Shown: positions 43,710-55,181, counted from the stretch's first letter. The stretch: DNA of 64,000 nt from an uncultured Prevotellaceae bacterium (GCA_900316585.1 ONDM01000001.1:186001-250000), one strand, 5' to 3'. Made by a program: numbers and translations. Notes: generated by a model not told the origin, from the sequence alone.

Positions 43710-44459
43710 ATGTTGACTTCTCAACATAAAGCATTGCTTTACAGCCATATAGGGAATAAGGATGTAAAAGGAATACACGCACTGATGGAGCAATTTTCAG
43801 TTGCAGATCAAAAGCGTTTGAAACTAATCCTTGTAGATACATTAGCCAATAGGAAAAAAACTTCCTGTGAACACAGTTTAGAAATTTATGCTGGACTTAT
43901 ACCTTTAAATCTAAATCTATATTACAAAAGCTTCTTACTTGCTGCACCTACCTATAAGAAAGAAGAAAGTTTTTGGAGCAATTTAGATATTCTAAAACCA
44001 TTAGGCCTTTTTTTAAGCAAAAACAAGGCATATTATAGACAGAATCTTATATCAGAATGGATTAAAGGGATTTCTCATCATCACTCCATAGAGAAACTTT
44101 TCCAAATAATGGAAGTTCAGAATCCTATTGTCCAATTAAACTACCTAATAGAAAGTGATTCCATATACGGTTATTATCAATTCATGCTATACGCTATAAA
44201 AAATGATGTAGAAATAAAAAACATATCGAAATTAATAAGAAAACTTCTTTTACCTGATCAAAAAATGACCTTGCCACAAAATGTAAGAGAAGATACTGCT
44301 AATTTTCTAACACATCATTTCAATGTACAAGATATCCATTATTCATGGCATAGAGAATTAGACATAACCATGTTTGCTTTTGCAGAAAAATCCTTTGAAT
44401 CTTTCGTAAAGGTCGTCATTCCTTCAAGCAGGATTCAATACTATTTAAGTACATTCTAA
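43710..44459 (+). CDS. Unknown protein in the AraC/plug/GH105 operon
   Basis: A 249-residue protein that I do not recognise. No signal peptide, membrane segment or catalytic motif is evident; it appears helical, with many Leu/Ile/Lys heptad-like stretches such as ADQKRLKLILVDTLANRKK and IEKLFQIMEV. It starts 5 bases after the GH105 stop and ends in a hairpin, so it is the last gene of that operon. Possibly cytoplasmic, unlike its two exported neighbours. Confidence 0.7.
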   Translation: MLTSQHKALLYSHIGNKDVKGIHALMEQFSVADQKRLKLILVDTLANRKKTSCEHSLEIYAGLIPLNLNLYYKSFLLAAPTYKKEESFWSNLDILKPLGLFLSKNKAYYRQNLISEWIKGISHHHSIEKLFQIMEVQNPIVQLNYLIESDSIYGYYQFMLYAIKNDVEIKNISKLIRKLLLPDQKMTLPQNVREDTANFLTHHFNVQDIHYSWHRELDITMFAFAEKSFESFVKVVIPSSRIQYYLSTF

Positions 44460-44486
44460 TTCTCAAATGGAATTAATTTGAGAATT
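44458..44486. terminator. Terminator between the unknown gene and the HAD gene
   Basis: 11-bp stem AATTCTCAAAT / ATTTGAGAATT with a 7-base loop, between convergent stops. It begins inside the upstream stop codon. Confidence 0.65.
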
Positions 44487-44492
44487 CTCCTA

Positions 44493-45314
44493 TTATTTAA
44501 GCAAAAAGTTCTCAACAATCTCAGCAACACCATCATTCTCATTGCTATTGATAGTTATATAGTCAGCTTTTGCTTTCACTTCATCTTGTGCATTATTCAT
44601 TGCCACACCAAGACCTGCATATTCAATCATAGAAATATCATTCCAACCATCCCCTACTGCAATTAGATTTTCTCGAGACAAACCTAATTTCTTTAATAAA
44701 ACTTCTAAAGTCTTTGCTTTATCGATGCCTAAAGGAACTACTTCTATGAAAAAAGGCTGACTACGAAATATCCCCATAAGATGACCAAATTTCTCTTTCA
44801 TCTCTACTTCTAATTGATGAAGACCATCAGGTTCACCCACGATTAAACATTTGTTTAAAGGCCTTTCTATTTCATTTAAGAAATCAGAAACTCCGTGAAT
44901 TTTCATCTTATTAATAAAAGACGCATGAGCAACATATTTATCATCAGGAGCTTCGGTAAAAATTTCTTTACCAATATATGTCATAACGGGAAAACCTGAT
45001 ACTCTAGAACAATTATAGATAATAGGAAGTAACTCATCTGGCAAAGTCTGCTGAAAAATAGTTTCCTTTGTTTGCCAATCAATAAGTTTTCCACCATTAT
45101 ATGAAAGAATAAAGCCACCATATTTTTCCATTTCCAATTGTTCTGCCAACGGAATAATACCATATGGAGGACGGCCTGAAGCTAAAATGACACGTTTACC
45201 TTGACGCTGTGCTTCTAAAAGAGCTGATAATGTATGTGGAGTAATTATCTTTTCAGCATTTGTCAATGTGCCATCTAAATCTAGGGCTATAAGTCTATAA
45301 TCGTTCATTAACAA
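44493..45314 (-). CDS. Cof-type HAD-IIB phosphatase
   Basis: A 273-residue cytoplasmic hydrolase of the HAD superfamily, subfamily IIB (Cof/YidA-like), probably acting on sugar phosphates or other small phosphates. Motif I is ALDLDGTLT, motif II is ILASGRP, and motif III/IV is the Lys of GIDKAKTLEVLL with GDGWNDISMIEYAGLGVAM. The C2 cap is in the middle (about 85-200). The in-frame ATG two codons in is an equally good start. Co-transcribed with lepA, 11 bases downstream of it. Confidence 0.9.
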   Translation of the reverse strand: MLMNDYRLIALDLDGTLTNAEKIITPHTLSALLEAQRQGKRVILASGRPPYGIIPLAEQLEMEKYGGFILSYNGGKLIDWQTKETIFQQTLPDELLPIIYNCSRVSGFPVMTYIGKEIFTEAPDDKYVAHASFINKMKIHGVSDFLNEIERPLNKCLIVGEPDGLHQLEVEMKEKFGHLMGIFRSQPFFIEVVPLGIDKAKTLEVLLKKLGLSRENLIAVGDGWNDISMIEYAGLGVAMNNAQDEVKAKADYITINSNENDGVAEIVENFLLK

Positions 45315-45325
45315 GTATATATTAT

Positions 45326-47107
45326 TTAATCAAGTTTCAGTACTGCAAGGAAAGCTTTCTGTGGCACCTCCACATTTCCAATCTGCTTCATACGTTTCTT
45401 ACCCCTTTTCTGTTTCTCAAGCAACTTACGTTTACGGCTAATATCACCACCATAACATTTAGCTGTTACATCTTTACGCACTTGCTTTACTGTTTCACGT
45501 GCAATAATTTTACCACCAATTGCTGCTTGAATTGCGATATCGAACTGGTGACGAGGTATTAATTCTTTCAATTTCTCACACATTCTACGACCAAAAGATT
45601 CAGCATTATCCACGTGAGTCAACGTACTTAGGGCATCCACAGGTTCTCCATTTAGTAAAATATCCAATTTTACTAATTTAGATGGGCGAAAACCAGCCAT
45701 GTGATAATCGAATGAAGCGTAACCCTTCGAAATACTCTTCAACTTATCATAGAAATCAATGACAATTTCACCTAATGGCAAATCGTAAAATAGCTCTACC
45801 CTATTTCCCGATATATATTCCTGCTTAACTAATTCACCACGTTTTCCCAGACATAAAGTCATAATTGGTCCTATAAAATTAGTTGTTGTTATAATCGATG
45901 CACGAATATAAGGCTCCTCTACATGGTCAATTAGAGTAGGATCAGGCATACCACTAGGGTTGTGAACTTCTATAACGTGTTTTTGTTTATCATAAATCTG
46001 ATATGAAACATTAGGAACAGTAGTAATAACGTCCATATTAAACTCACGGTCCAAACGCTCCTGTACAATTTCCATATGAAGTAATCCGAGGAAACCACAG
46101 CGGAAACCAAAACCTAATGCAACAGAAGATTCAGGAGTGAATGTCAAAGAAGCGTCATTCAACTGAAGTTTTTCCAAAGAAGAACGAAGATTTTCATAAT
46201 CCTCTGCTTCAATTGGATAAACACCTGCAAATACCATAGGCTTCACTTCTTCAAATCCGTCTATAGCTTCAGAACAAGGATTAGCTACATGTGTTATAGT
46301 ATCACCAACTTTGACTTCTGTACTAGTCTTTATTCCGGATATTATATAACCTACATCTCCCGTCCTAAGCTCCTTCCTTGGAATCATATCCATTTTTAAA
46401 ACCCCAATTTCATCAGCAACATATTCTTTCCCTGTATTGAAGAATTTAACCTTATCACCTGAACGGAGCACACCATTTTCAATCTTGAAATAGGCAATAA
46501 TGCCACGGAAGGAATTGAATACAGAGTCAAATATCAAAGCCTGTAAAGGAGCACTTTCATTACCCGTTGGATGTGGTATACGCTCCACAACTGCATTCAA
46601 TATTTCCTCCACTCCCAGACCTGTTTTACCACTTGCACGAATAATCTCACTAGGATCACATCCCAACAACTCCACTATCTCATCTTCTACCTCATCAGGC
46701 ATGGCAGAATCCATGTCACACTTGTTCATGATAGGAATTATTTCCAAATCATGATCAATTGCCATATATAAGTTACTTATAGTCTGAGCTTGTACTCCTT
46801 GAGATGCATCTACAACAAGGAGAGCTCCCTCACAGGCAGCAATAGAACGAGAAACTTCATATGAAAAGTCTACGTGTCCCGGAGTATCAATTAAATTAAG
46901 AATATACTTCTCTCCTTTATAGTTGTATTCCATCTGGATAGCATGACTTTTAATGGTTATACCACGCTCACGCTCCAAGTCCATATCATCAAGCATCTGA
47001 CCCTCAGTAATCTTGATCGTCTGTGTATATTCCAACAAACGGTCAGCCAAAGTACTCTTACCATGATCAATGTGGGCAATAATGCAGAAATTTCTGATTT
47101 TATCCAT
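45326..47107 (-). CDS. lepA: Elongation factor 4 (LepA) GTPase
   Basis: Ribosome-associated GTPase that acts on stalled or misplaced translocation complexes. The 593-residue length is normal. G-domain motifs: AHIDHGKST at residues 10-18, [15 protein letters not shown], and NKCDMDSA. The C-terminal LepA-specific domain includes [54 protein letters not shown] and the closing [12 protein letters not shown]. First gene of a two-gene operon with the HAD phosphatase. Confidence 0.97.
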   Translation of the reverse strand: MDKIRNFCIIAHIDHGKSTLADRLLEYTQTIKITEGQMLDDMDLERERGITIKSHAIQMEYNYKGEKYILNLIDTPGHVDFSYEVSRSIAACEGALLVVDASQGVQAQTISNLYMAIDHDLEIIPIMNKCDMDSAMPDEVEDEIVELLGCDPSEIIRASGKTGLGVEEILNAVVERIPHPTGNESAPLQALIFDSVFNSFRGIIAYFKIENGVLRSGDKVKFFNTGKEYVADEIGVLKMDMIPRKELRTGDVGYIISGIKTSTEVKVGDTITHVANPCSEAIDGFEEVKPMVFAGVYPIEAEDYENLRSSLEKLQLNDASLTFTPESSVALGFGFRCGFLGLLHMEIVQERLDREFNMDVITTVPNVSYQIYDKQKHVIEVHNPSGMPDPTLIDHVEEPYIRASIITTTNFIGPIMTLCLGKRGELVKQEYISGNRVELFYDLPLGEIVIDFYDKLKSISKGYASFDYHMAGFRPSKLVKLDILLNGEPVDALSTLTHVDNAESFGRRMCEKLKELIPRHQFDIAIQAAIGGKIIARETVKQVRKDVTAKCYGGDISRKRKLLEKQKRGKKRMKQIGNVEVPQKAFLAVLKLD

Positions 47108-47124
47108 ACTTTCAAATTTTAGCG

Positions 47125-47132
47125 CAAAGATA
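47125..47132 (-). promoter_or_regulatory. -7 element (TATCTTTG) of the lepA operon
   Basis: Exact minus-strand -7 match, 17 bases before the lepA ATG. Confidence 0.6.
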
Positions 47133-47160
47133 AAGAAAAAAACGGATAACTGAAAGATAT

Positions 47161-47201
47161 AAAAAAGAATTGCTCACCACTATATTTACGGTGAGCAATT
47201 C
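47161..47201 (-). terminator. Terminator of the ATP synthase operon
   Basis: On the minus strand, a 12-bp stem GAATTGCTCACC / GGTGAGCAATTC (47167-47201) is followed by six T. It lies 23 bases after the atpG stop. Confidence 0.88.
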
Positions 47202-47224
47202 CACATGTATTTTATGATAAGCAA

Positions 47225-48091
47225 CTATTGCATTGACCCTCCAATAATATCAAGCAATTCAGATGTAATAGCACTTTGGCGACCCTTATTATATAGTATA
47301 CGAAGCTCATCTAATAAGTCATTTCCATTATCCGTTGCAGTTTGCATAGCAACTGTACGTGCAGCATGTTCAGCAGCTTGAGCATCAAGCATGACTGTAT
47401 AAATCTTCATACATAAGGCATCTGGAATCAATGTATTCAAAAGCACTTCTGAACTAGGCTCAATAATGTAACCTGCTGGAACTCTAGTTTCATTGTCAGC
47501 TTTTACAGAAAGCGGAAGATAAGTCTCGCAAGTTGGAACTTGTGTAGAAGTAGACTTAAAGTGCATATATACAAGCTCTACCTTGTCTATACGCCCCTTA
47601 GCATAATCTTCCATTAATTTGGTAGCTAATTCCTTTGCTGTAGAAAATTTAGGTTTATCACCTAAAAGAAGATAATCCTTGATAATATTGAAGCCCTTTA
47701 GTTTACTCAAGCCTTGATCAAGTTTTCTTCCTATCACATAAACATCTTTTGCTTCTTTTGGCAAATTCTTATACTCCTTAAGAACATCTACAGTACGACG
47801 AAGGGCATTGTTATTGTAACCACCACATAAACTGCTATTAGAAGCAATAGCTACAATGGCAACTCTTTTGACTTCAGCATGTGGGAAACACAATGGAATA
47901 GATATTTTCGTATCAGCATTGAGAAGTCCCATCATAATTTTGTGCAACTGATTGTCATATGGAAGCATGTTCTCTATGGCACCCTGAGCTTTGTGAAGCT
48001 TAGCTGATGCCACCATCTTCATTGCAGAAGTGATCTTTAGAGTACCTTCTACTGAACTAATACGTCCTTTTATTTCCTTCAAAGATGCCAT
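47225..48091 (-). CDS. atpG: ATP synthase F1 gamma subunit
   Basis: Central rotating stalk of F1. The N-terminal MASLKEIKGRISSVEGTLKITSAMKMVASAKL and C-terminal ARTVAMQTATDNGNDLLDELRILYNKGRQSAITSEL are the conserved helices that form the axle. 288 residues, normal length. Last gene of the operon, 8 bases after atpA, before the operon terminator. Confidence 0.97.
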   Translation of the reverse strand: MASLKEIKGRISSVEGTLKITSAMKMVASAKLHKAQGAIENMLPYDNQLHKIMMGLLNADTKISIPLCFPHAEVKRVAIVAIASNSSLCGGYNNNALRRTVDVLKEYKNLPKEAKDVYVIGRKLDQGLSKLKGFNIIKDYLLLGDKPKFSTAKELATKLMEDYAKGRIDKVELVYMHFKSTSTQVPTCETYLPLSVKADNETRVPAGYIIEPSSEVLLNTLIPDALCMKIYTVMLDAQAAEHAARTVAMQTATDNGNDLLDELRILYNKGRQSAITSELLDIIGGSMQ

Positions 48092-48099
48092 AATTTACA

Positions 48100-49680
48100 T
48101 TATGTAAGTTCAATACAAACACTATCAGCTACTTCCGTTAAGATACTAATAATGTTGTCATCAATCTTTCCTGCTGCTAATGGGGAAATAACATCTTCCT
48201 GATGTCCTGCACGAAGTAACTGCAAAAACTTATCCTGGAATTCAGGAACTTGTTCTACAGATATCTTACTCATCAAACCCTTTGTTCCACAATATAGAAT
48301 TGCCACTTGTTCACCTACTGGCATTGGGGAATATTGTGGTTGGATAAGCAACTTGTTATTCTTACGTCCCCTATCAATTGCCATTGTTGTAACAGCATCC
48401 ATATCACTGGAGAACTTTGAGAAAGACTCCAACTCACGATATTGAGCTTGGTCTATTTTCAATGTTCCAGCAACTTTTTTCATAGACTTTATTTGAGCTG
48501 AACCACCCACACGTGAAACTGAAATACCCACATTAATAGCAGGTCGGAATCCTTGATTGAAAAGATCTGTCTCCAAGAATATCTGACCATCTGTAATAGA
48601 AATCACATTAGTTGGGATATAAGCAGACACATCACCAGCCTGTGTCTCAATGATAGGCAAAGCAGTTAATGAACCTCCACCTTTAACATGTCCTTTCAGA
48701 CAATCAGGAAGGTCATTCATTTGTTCCGCAACTTCCTGTTGACTAATAATTCTTGCGGCACGTTCCAGCAGACGACTATGCAAATAGAACACATCACCTG
48801 GATAAGCCTCACGACCGGAAGGCCTGCGAAGAATCAGAGAGACCTCTCGATATGCCACTGCCTGTTTTGACAAATCATCATATACAACCAAAGCATGTCG
48901 ACCTGTATCACGAAGGAGTTCACCAATTGCAGCACCAGCAAAAGGAGCAAAATACTGCAAAGCAGCAGGATCGGCAGCTGTTGCACTAACTACACATGTA
49001 TATGGCATAGCTCCTTTTTCTCTCAATGTTTGAACCAGGCTAGCCACAGTTGAACCTTTTTGTCCAATAGCGACATAGATACAATATACAGGATTCCCTG
49101 CCTCATAGTTAGCTCTTTGGTTTATAATGGTATCTATAGCAATAGCAGTCTTACCCGTCTGACGGTCACCTATAATCAGCTCACGCTGACCACGACCAAT
49201 AGGAATCATTGCATCTATTGCCTTTAGACCGGTCTGTAAAGGTTCCTTGACCGGCTGACGAAATACAACACCCGGAGCCTTTCGTTCCAATGGCATCTCA
49301 AATTTCTCACCACCTATCTGACCCAGACCATCCAAAGGTTCACCCAACGGATTTATCACACGACCAAACATTTGATCAGAGACAGGAATAGAAGCAATAC
49401 GTCCTGTACGCTTAACCACCATACCCTCGGTAACCTTCTCGCTATTACCTAGGAGGATTGCACCTACATTATCTGCCTCTAGGTTCATGACGATACCCAT
49501 TACCCCATTCTCAAATTCCAGCAACTCACTTGATTCTGCATTGTTCAAGCCATAAATACGGGCTACACCATCACCAATAGTCAACACACGCCCAATTTCC
49601 TCAAATTGAGTCTGTATATTTATATCGCGTAATTGTGCCAACAGCACCTCAGAAACTTCACTGGCTTTTATATTATCCAT
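48100..49680 (-). CDS. atpA: ATP synthase F1 alpha subunit
   Basis: Non-catalytic nucleotide-binding subunit of F1. Walker A is GDRQTGKT; the alpha-specific [16 protein letters not shown] and [25 protein letters not shown] are present. 526 residues, normal. It lies 3 bases downstream of atpH. Confidence 0.98.
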   Translation of the reverse strand: MDNIKASEVSEVLLAQLRDINIQTQFEEIGRVLTIGDGVARIYGLNNAESSELLEFENGVMGIVMNLEADNVGAILLGNSEKVTEGMVVKRTGRIASIPVSDQMFGRVINPLGEPLDGLGQIGGEKFEMPLERKAPGVVFRQPVKEPLQTGLKAIDAMIPIGRGQRELIIGDRQTGKTAIAIDTIINQRANYEAGNPVYCIYVAIGQKGSTVASLVQTLREKGAMPYTCVVSATAADPAALQYFAPFAGAAIGELLRDTGRHALVVYDDLSKQAVAYREVSLILRRPSGREAYPGDVFYLHSRLLERAARIISQQEVAEQMNDLPDCLKGHVKGGGSLTALPIIETQAGDVSAYIPTNVISITDGQIFLETDLFNQGFRPAINVGISVSRVGGSAQIKSMKKVAGTLKIDQAQYRELESFSKFSSDMDAVTTMAIDRGRKNNKLLIQPQYSPMPVGEQVAILYCGTKGLMSKISVEQVPEFQDKFLQLLRAGHQEDVISPLAAGKIDDNIISILTEVADSVCIELT

Positions 49681-49683
49681 ACT

Positions 49684-50244
49684 TTAGACAATTCTTTTAT
49701 TTTTTTCAATAAAATGCTTCTTTATCCGCTCAAACTGGGTGGCAACCGATGCATCTAATCTATAATCATCTATTTCAAAGATGAAACCACCAAGGATATT
49801 TGGATCTACCTTCTTTTCCAAAATCACATCAGTAGATTCTGCTGCTTGACTTTCCATCCACATTTCAAGCCGGTCAGCCTCTTTATCCGCAACAGGAACA
49901 GCTGTAATCAATTGCCCAATACTAATGTGTTTCAGTTTTCGATATAATCCAATAAAAGAATGGGCTATAAATGGCATAATCGATTCACGATGATGATAAA
50001 CAACCAATGTCGCAAATTTACGGAAAACCAAACTTGCCTGAGTAGATGCAGCCTGACAGATAACATTAATTTTTTGTTCAGGTGAAACAAGTGGATTATC
50101 TAGAACCATAGGAAGTTGTTTTATTTCCTGATAGTTCTTAATAAACATTAGGATTTCCTGATATAATGCATCTTCAGATTTCTGCTCTACAGCATACTCT
50201 ATAAGAGCCTTTGCATAACGTCTGGCAATTATTCCAATATCCAT
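49684..50244 (-). CDS. atpH: ATP synthase F1 delta subunit
   Basis: Peripheral-stalk subunit joining b to the top of F1. The 186-residue protein starts with IIARRYAKALIEYAVEQ and has the C-terminal DPNILGGFIFEIDDYRLDASVATQFERIKKHF signature. Nine bases downstream of atpF. Confidence 0.95.
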   Translation of the reverse strand: MDIGIIARRYAKALIEYAVEQKSEDALYQEILMFIKNYQEIKQLPMVLDNPLVSPEQKINVICQAASTQASLVFRKFATLVVYHHRESIMPFIAHSFIGLYRKLKHISIGQLITAVPVADKEADRLEMWMESQAAESTDVILEKKVDPNILGGFIFEIDDYRLDASVATQFERIKKHFIEKNKRIV

Positions 50245-50253
50245 ATTACCGTT

Positions 50254-50757
50254 TTAGATATTTCTTTTGTCTATAATCTCATCTAACATACGGTCGATCA
50301 TAGCCATTTGATCATTGTCATTCTTTAGGTTCTGGCGAAGAACCTTTTCAGCAATCTCAACAGAAAGGACACCTACTTCACGACGAATATCACGAATAGC
50401 AGATTCTTTTTCCTGAGCGATTTGCTGTTTAGCTTCTTCCAGTAACTTTTGCCCCTCTGTAGTGGCCTCTGTCTTTGCCTTCTCGACAATTTGATTACGC
50501 ATCTCTACAGCTTCAGCCAATATCTTAGACTGCTGTTCCTGAGCTTGCTTTAACATTTGGGCTGTCTCTTCCTGGAGCTGAGCCAGTTTCTCATTTGCTT
50601 TACGCGCATTCTCCAGTGATTCATCAATATATTGCTTACGGTTGTCTATCATTTTTGTAATAACAGGCCAACCAAATTTAGCTAATACAAAGAAAACCAC
50701 ACCGAATGCAATAAGCATCCAGAAGATCAGTCCACTGTCGGGAGTTAACAAAAACAT
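50254..50757 (-). CDS. atpF: ATP synthase Fo b subunit
   Basis: Peripheral-stalk subunit: one N-terminal membrane helix (about residues 10-28, LIFWMLIAFGVVFFVLAKF), then a long charged coiled coil (Q/E/A/K-rich). 167 residues. The frame is open to 50787, but that overlaps atpE; ATG 50757 leaves 5 bases and gives the usual N-terminus. Confidence 0.95.
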   Translation of the reverse strand: MFLLTPDSGLIFWMLIAFGVVFFVLAKFGWPVITKMIDNRKQYIDESLENARKANEKLAQLQEETAQMLKQAQEQQSKILAEAVEMRNQIVEKAKTEATTEGQKLLEEAKQQIAQEKESAIRDIRREVGVLSVEIAEKVLRQNLKNDNDQMAMIDRMLDEIIDKRNI

Positions 50758-50762
50758 AATTA

Positions 50763-51008
50763 TTACATCAAAATACCTAACAGACAACCTACGACACCAA
50801 TCAAGCAGACACCTTCAATCAATGCAGCGATAATGATCATTGGAGTCTGAATCTTGCTTATAGCTTCAGGCTGACGAGCCATAGCATCCATTGCAGCAGA
50901 ACCGATCTTTCCAATTCCATAGGCTGCACCAATTGCAACTAAACCAGCACCCAATGCAGCTCCAAACTGTGTAGTTAAAATTGCTTCTAATAAAATTGTT
51001 GATAACAT
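50763..51008 (-). CDS. atpE: ATP synthase Fo c subunit (ring)
   Basis: An 81-residue hairpin of two membrane helices joined by the ARQPEA loop. The ion-binding carboxylate is Glu65 (AALIEGVC). Aligned to the Na+-type c subunit of Ilyobacter, the Gln of helix 1 is Ile here and the Ser after the Glu is Gly, so this looks like a proton-type ring. That comparison is from memory of the family. Confidence 0.95.
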   Translation of the reverse strand: MLSTILLEAILTTQFGAALGAGLVAIGAAYGIGKIGSAAMDAMARQPEAISKIQTPMIIIAALIEGVCLIGVVGCLLGILM

Positions 51009-51048
51009 AGCTTAAATTTTTTATATTTTATTGTTTATTATTTATTCG

Positions 51049-52122
51049 TTAATTATGTTCCTCATGGTGATGTGCCTGACTCAAGCCTATGAATACAGCA
51101 GAAAGCATGGTAAATACATATGCCTGAATGAATGCGACCAATACTTCCAGAAAATCCAAGAAAATACAGAATAACACCGTTAAAGGAGTCATCATACCAC
51201 CCAATACTGAACTAATAGAGAATGTAATGAAAATAACACTGACCAATGCCAACAAAGCAGCATGACCTGCCATGATATTGGCAAAAAGACGAATCATGAG
51301 AGCAATTGGCTTTGTAAAGATTCCAAGGAATTCCACTACAGCCATTACTGGTTTCATCCATAATGGTACATCAGCCCAAAATATCTCTTTCCAATACTCT
51401 TTGTTAGCAAAGAGGTTCACCATTAAAAAAGTACAAAAAGCCAAAACCAGAGTAATCGCTATATTGCCAGTCAAATTTGCAGAACCAGGAATCAAACCGA
51501 TGAGATTGTTCAGAAATATAAAGAAAAAGGCACATAGCAAATAAGGGGCATAACGCTGAACATGGACAGGAATATTTGCCTTTATTATATCTTCATACAC
51601 CATGGAAACCATCATCTCCATAAATCCAACAAACCCTTTTGGTGCATCTGAAGTCTTGTCTTTCTTCTTATACCAACGAGCACACCATAACACTAGAATT
51701 ATTAGCAATAAGCTATTGATTAAGAGGGCACAAGCATTCTTTGTTAAAGAAATATCCAAAGGACGTACTTCTTCACCACTTGCACCTTTTTCAACTAACT
51801 TACCACTATAATTCCCATCTTTTGCTATATAGAAACCATTGTATGTCTCCCCTTCAACAACCCTACTTGAACTGAAGAAGAACCATTCTCCTCGTTCGTG
51901 AGAATAGACTATAATAGGGAGAGGTATGGCAATAGGTTTATCGCCTATGTTTGTAAAATGCCATTCATAGGAATCACCAATATGACCAAAAATCATCTCA
52001 GATGCATTGAATTTGCCCCCCTCATCATCTGCAGCCTTGGCTGTTGATGGAAAGAGAAGACAAATTGTCAATAACAAACTACAGACAATTAGTGTGATCT
52101 TATCAGATTTTCTATTTCTCAT
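51049..52122 (-). CDS. atpB: ATP synthase Fo a subunit with N-terminal signal and periplasmic domain
   Basis: Forms the proton channel next to the c ring. The 357-residue protein is longer than the ~270 of E. coli: an N-terminal signal-like helix (ending STAKA) and a ~100-residue soluble, presumably periplasmic, domain precede the first channel helix. The channel has PIALMIRLFANIMAGHAALLAL with the essential Arg, and the last helices LEVLVAFIQAYVFTMLSAVFIGLS. The extension is usual in Bacteroidetes. Its start overlaps the upstream small gene by 4 bases. Confidence 0.95.
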   Translation of the reverse strand: MRNRKSDKITLIVCSLLLTICLLFPSTAKAADDEGGKFNASEMIFGHIGDSYEWHFTNIGDKPIAIPLPIIVYSHERGEWFFFSSSRVVEGETYNGFYIAKDGNYSGKLVEKGASGEEVRPLDISLTKNACALLINSLLLIILVLWCARWYKKKDKTSDAPKGFVGFMEMMVSMVYEDIIKANIPVHVQRYAPYLLCAFFFIFLNNLIGLIPGSANLTGNIAITLVLAFCTFLMVNLFANKEYWKEIFWADVPLWMKPVMAVVEFLGIFTKPIALMIRLFANIMAGHAALLALVSVIFITFSISSVLGGMMTPLTVLFCIFLDFLEVLVAFIQAYVFTMLSAVFIGLSQAHHHEEHN

Positions 52123-52403
52123 TTAATTTTATTCTTTTTACTGCTGAGTACGAAATAGCTGGTCTCATATATGATTGTCACTATCAGAATGCCCAGCATA
52201 ATTAATGCATAACGCACAATAGGCTCATCTGTAAACAAACGCACAAAAACTATTATTGCAACTGCAAAAATTAGCTTTAAGACCTTACTGCCTAAAATAG
52301 TCCAAATGACCATGTCTGCCGATTCCTTTTTCACCCATTTATATAAGAAGGTTAAACCTACTTCATATAAAATGAAAAACAGAATTGCTAAAGATATACA
52401 CAT
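52119..52403 (-). CDS. Small membrane protein in the atp operon (AtpI-like position)
   Basis: A 94-residue protein with about three membrane helices (MCISLAILFFILYEVGLTFLY, LKLIFAVAIIVFVRLF, YALIMLGILIVTIIYETSYFVL). It occupies the position between epsilon and a, where other bacteria can carry atpI/uncI, an assembly factor for the c ring. It overlaps atpC by 16 bases and atpB by 4 bases, so translation is coupled. I cannot see sequence identity with classical AtpI, so the role is inference. Confidence 0.7.
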   Translation of the reverse strand: MCISLAILFFILYEVGLTFLYKWVKKESADMVIWTILGSKVLKLIFAVAIIVFVRLFTDEPIVRYALIMLGILIVTIIYETSYFVLSSKKNKIK

Positions 52404-52624
52404 GCTGAAATTACATTTTTATGTACTTCAACATAACCTGAAAGAATAGGTTGACGGATTTCTTCACCATTCACCCTATATCGTATATCTCCTGCCACCA
52501 AAGTGGAAATTAGAGAATCATGGTCTTTCAATACCTGAAAACGGCCCTTTCCTCCTGGTAGTTCCACCATTTCCACCTCACCATCAAACACTGTCTTTTC
52601 TGGACTGTAAATTACAAGTTTCAT
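52388..52624 (-). CDS. atpC: ATP synthase F1 epsilon subunit, short form without the C-terminal helices
   Basis: The 78-residue protein contains only the N-terminal beta-sandwich (LVIYSPEKTVFDGEVEMVELPGGKGRFQVLKDH). The ~50-residue C-terminal helical hairpin that can inhibit ATP hydrolysis in E. coli is missing. The next gene overlaps the end, so this is the true stop rather than a sequencing artefact, as far as can be seen. Short epsilon subunits are known in Bacteroidetes. Confidence 0.93.
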   Translation of the reverse strand: MKLVIYSPEKTVFDGEVEMVELPGGKGRFQVLKDHDSLISTLVAGDIRYRVNGEEIRQPILSGYVEVHKNVISACVYL

Positions 52625-52628
52625 GGTC

Positions 52629-54152
<1,524 letters not shown>

Positions 54153-54177
54153 TTATAATTTGTATTACTATTGTTAT

Positions 54178-55155
54178 TTAAATAGACAATTCATCAAGAA
54201 CTGTTATCAAATCCTTATTAATAGGCTTTACTTTCTTAATAGCATCAGTAAAAGGAACATAGACAATCTCATCATTCCGAATACCTATCATGACATTACG
54301 CTGGCCATCCAGAATTGCATTGATTGCACCAGCACCTAAACGGCTGGAAAGTATACGGTCTCTAGCAGATGGAGAGCCTCCGCGCTGCAAGTGCCCCAAA
54401 ATAGACACACGTACATCATACTGAGGATATTCCTTCTTCACGCGCTCTGCATAATATAAAGCACCACATTTAGGACTCTCACTAACGATTACAATACTGG
54501 AATTTTTACTCTTACGTATACCTCGACCAATGAAATGCTCAAGCTGGTCTGCATCTGTATTGTCCTCTGGAATAATTGCAGCTTCAGCACCAGATGCCAG
54601 TGCACTGTTCTGTGCCAAGAACCCGGCATCACGTCCCATTACCTCTACCAGGAAAATACGCTCATGTGAATTAGCAGTATCACGAATCTTATCCACACAC
54701 TGAACTATGGTATTCAATGTAGTATCATAGCCAATAGTGATATCTGTTCCATATAAGTCATTGTCAATCGTGCCTGGAAGACCAATACATGGAATATCAA
54801 ACTCTTCAGCAAATATACGGGCACCAGTCAGAGAGCCATTACCTCCTATCACGATCAAAGCATCAATCTCATGAGATTTCATGTTTTCATAAGCCTTTTT
54901 TCTTCCTTCAGGAGTTGTGAATTCCTTAGAGCGGGCAGACTTCAAAATAGTACCGCCACGCTGAATTATATTACTTACACTTTCAGAAGTAAAAGGCTTA
55001 ATCTCATCGTTGATAAGGCCATCATAACCACGATAAATACCCCAGACTTTGAATCCCTCACAGAGAGCACTACGCGTGATGGCACGGATAGCTGCATTCA
55101 TTCCTGGAGCATCTCCTCCAGAAGTCAAGATTCCAATACTTTTAACCTTCGCCAT
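54178..55155 (-). CDS. pfkA: 6-phosphofructokinase
   Basis: Phosphorylates fructose-6-phosphate in glycolysis. The 325-residue length is that of bacterial Pfk[18 protein letters not shown] binds the nucleotide, PGTIDND carries the catalytic base Asp131, and MGRDAGFLA binds substrate. Two positions differ from E. coli: GGNGS has Asn106 in place of the Mg-binding Asp103, and NDLYGTD has Tyr135 where E. coli has Lys124. Gly107 at the position that separates ATP from PPi enzymes favours ATP. Co-oriented between nhaD and atpD, 26 bases after nhaD. Confidence 0.93.
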   Translation of the reverse strand: MAKVKSIGILTSGGDAPGMNAAIRAITRSALCEGFKVWGIYRGYDGLINDEIKPFTSESVSNIIQRGGTILKSARSKEFTTPEGRKKAYENMKSHEIDALIVIGGNGSLTGARIFAEEFDIPCIGLPGTIDNDLYGTDITIGYDTTLNTIVQCVDKIRDTANSHERIFLVEVMGRDAGFLAQNSALASGAEAAIIPEDNTDADQLEHFIGRGIRKSKNSSIVIVSESPKCGALYYAERVKKEYPQYDVRVSILGHLQRGGSPSARDRILSSRLGAGAINAILDGQRNVMIGIRNDEIVYVPFTDAIKKVKPINKDLITVLDELSI

Positions 55156-55181
55156 AATATATGTTTTATTTATTCATTTCA

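Noticed and set aside
50763-51008. Sodium-type c ring
   Set aside because: The helix-1 Gln and the Ser/Thr after the key Glu seen in Na+-binding rings are Ile and Gly here.
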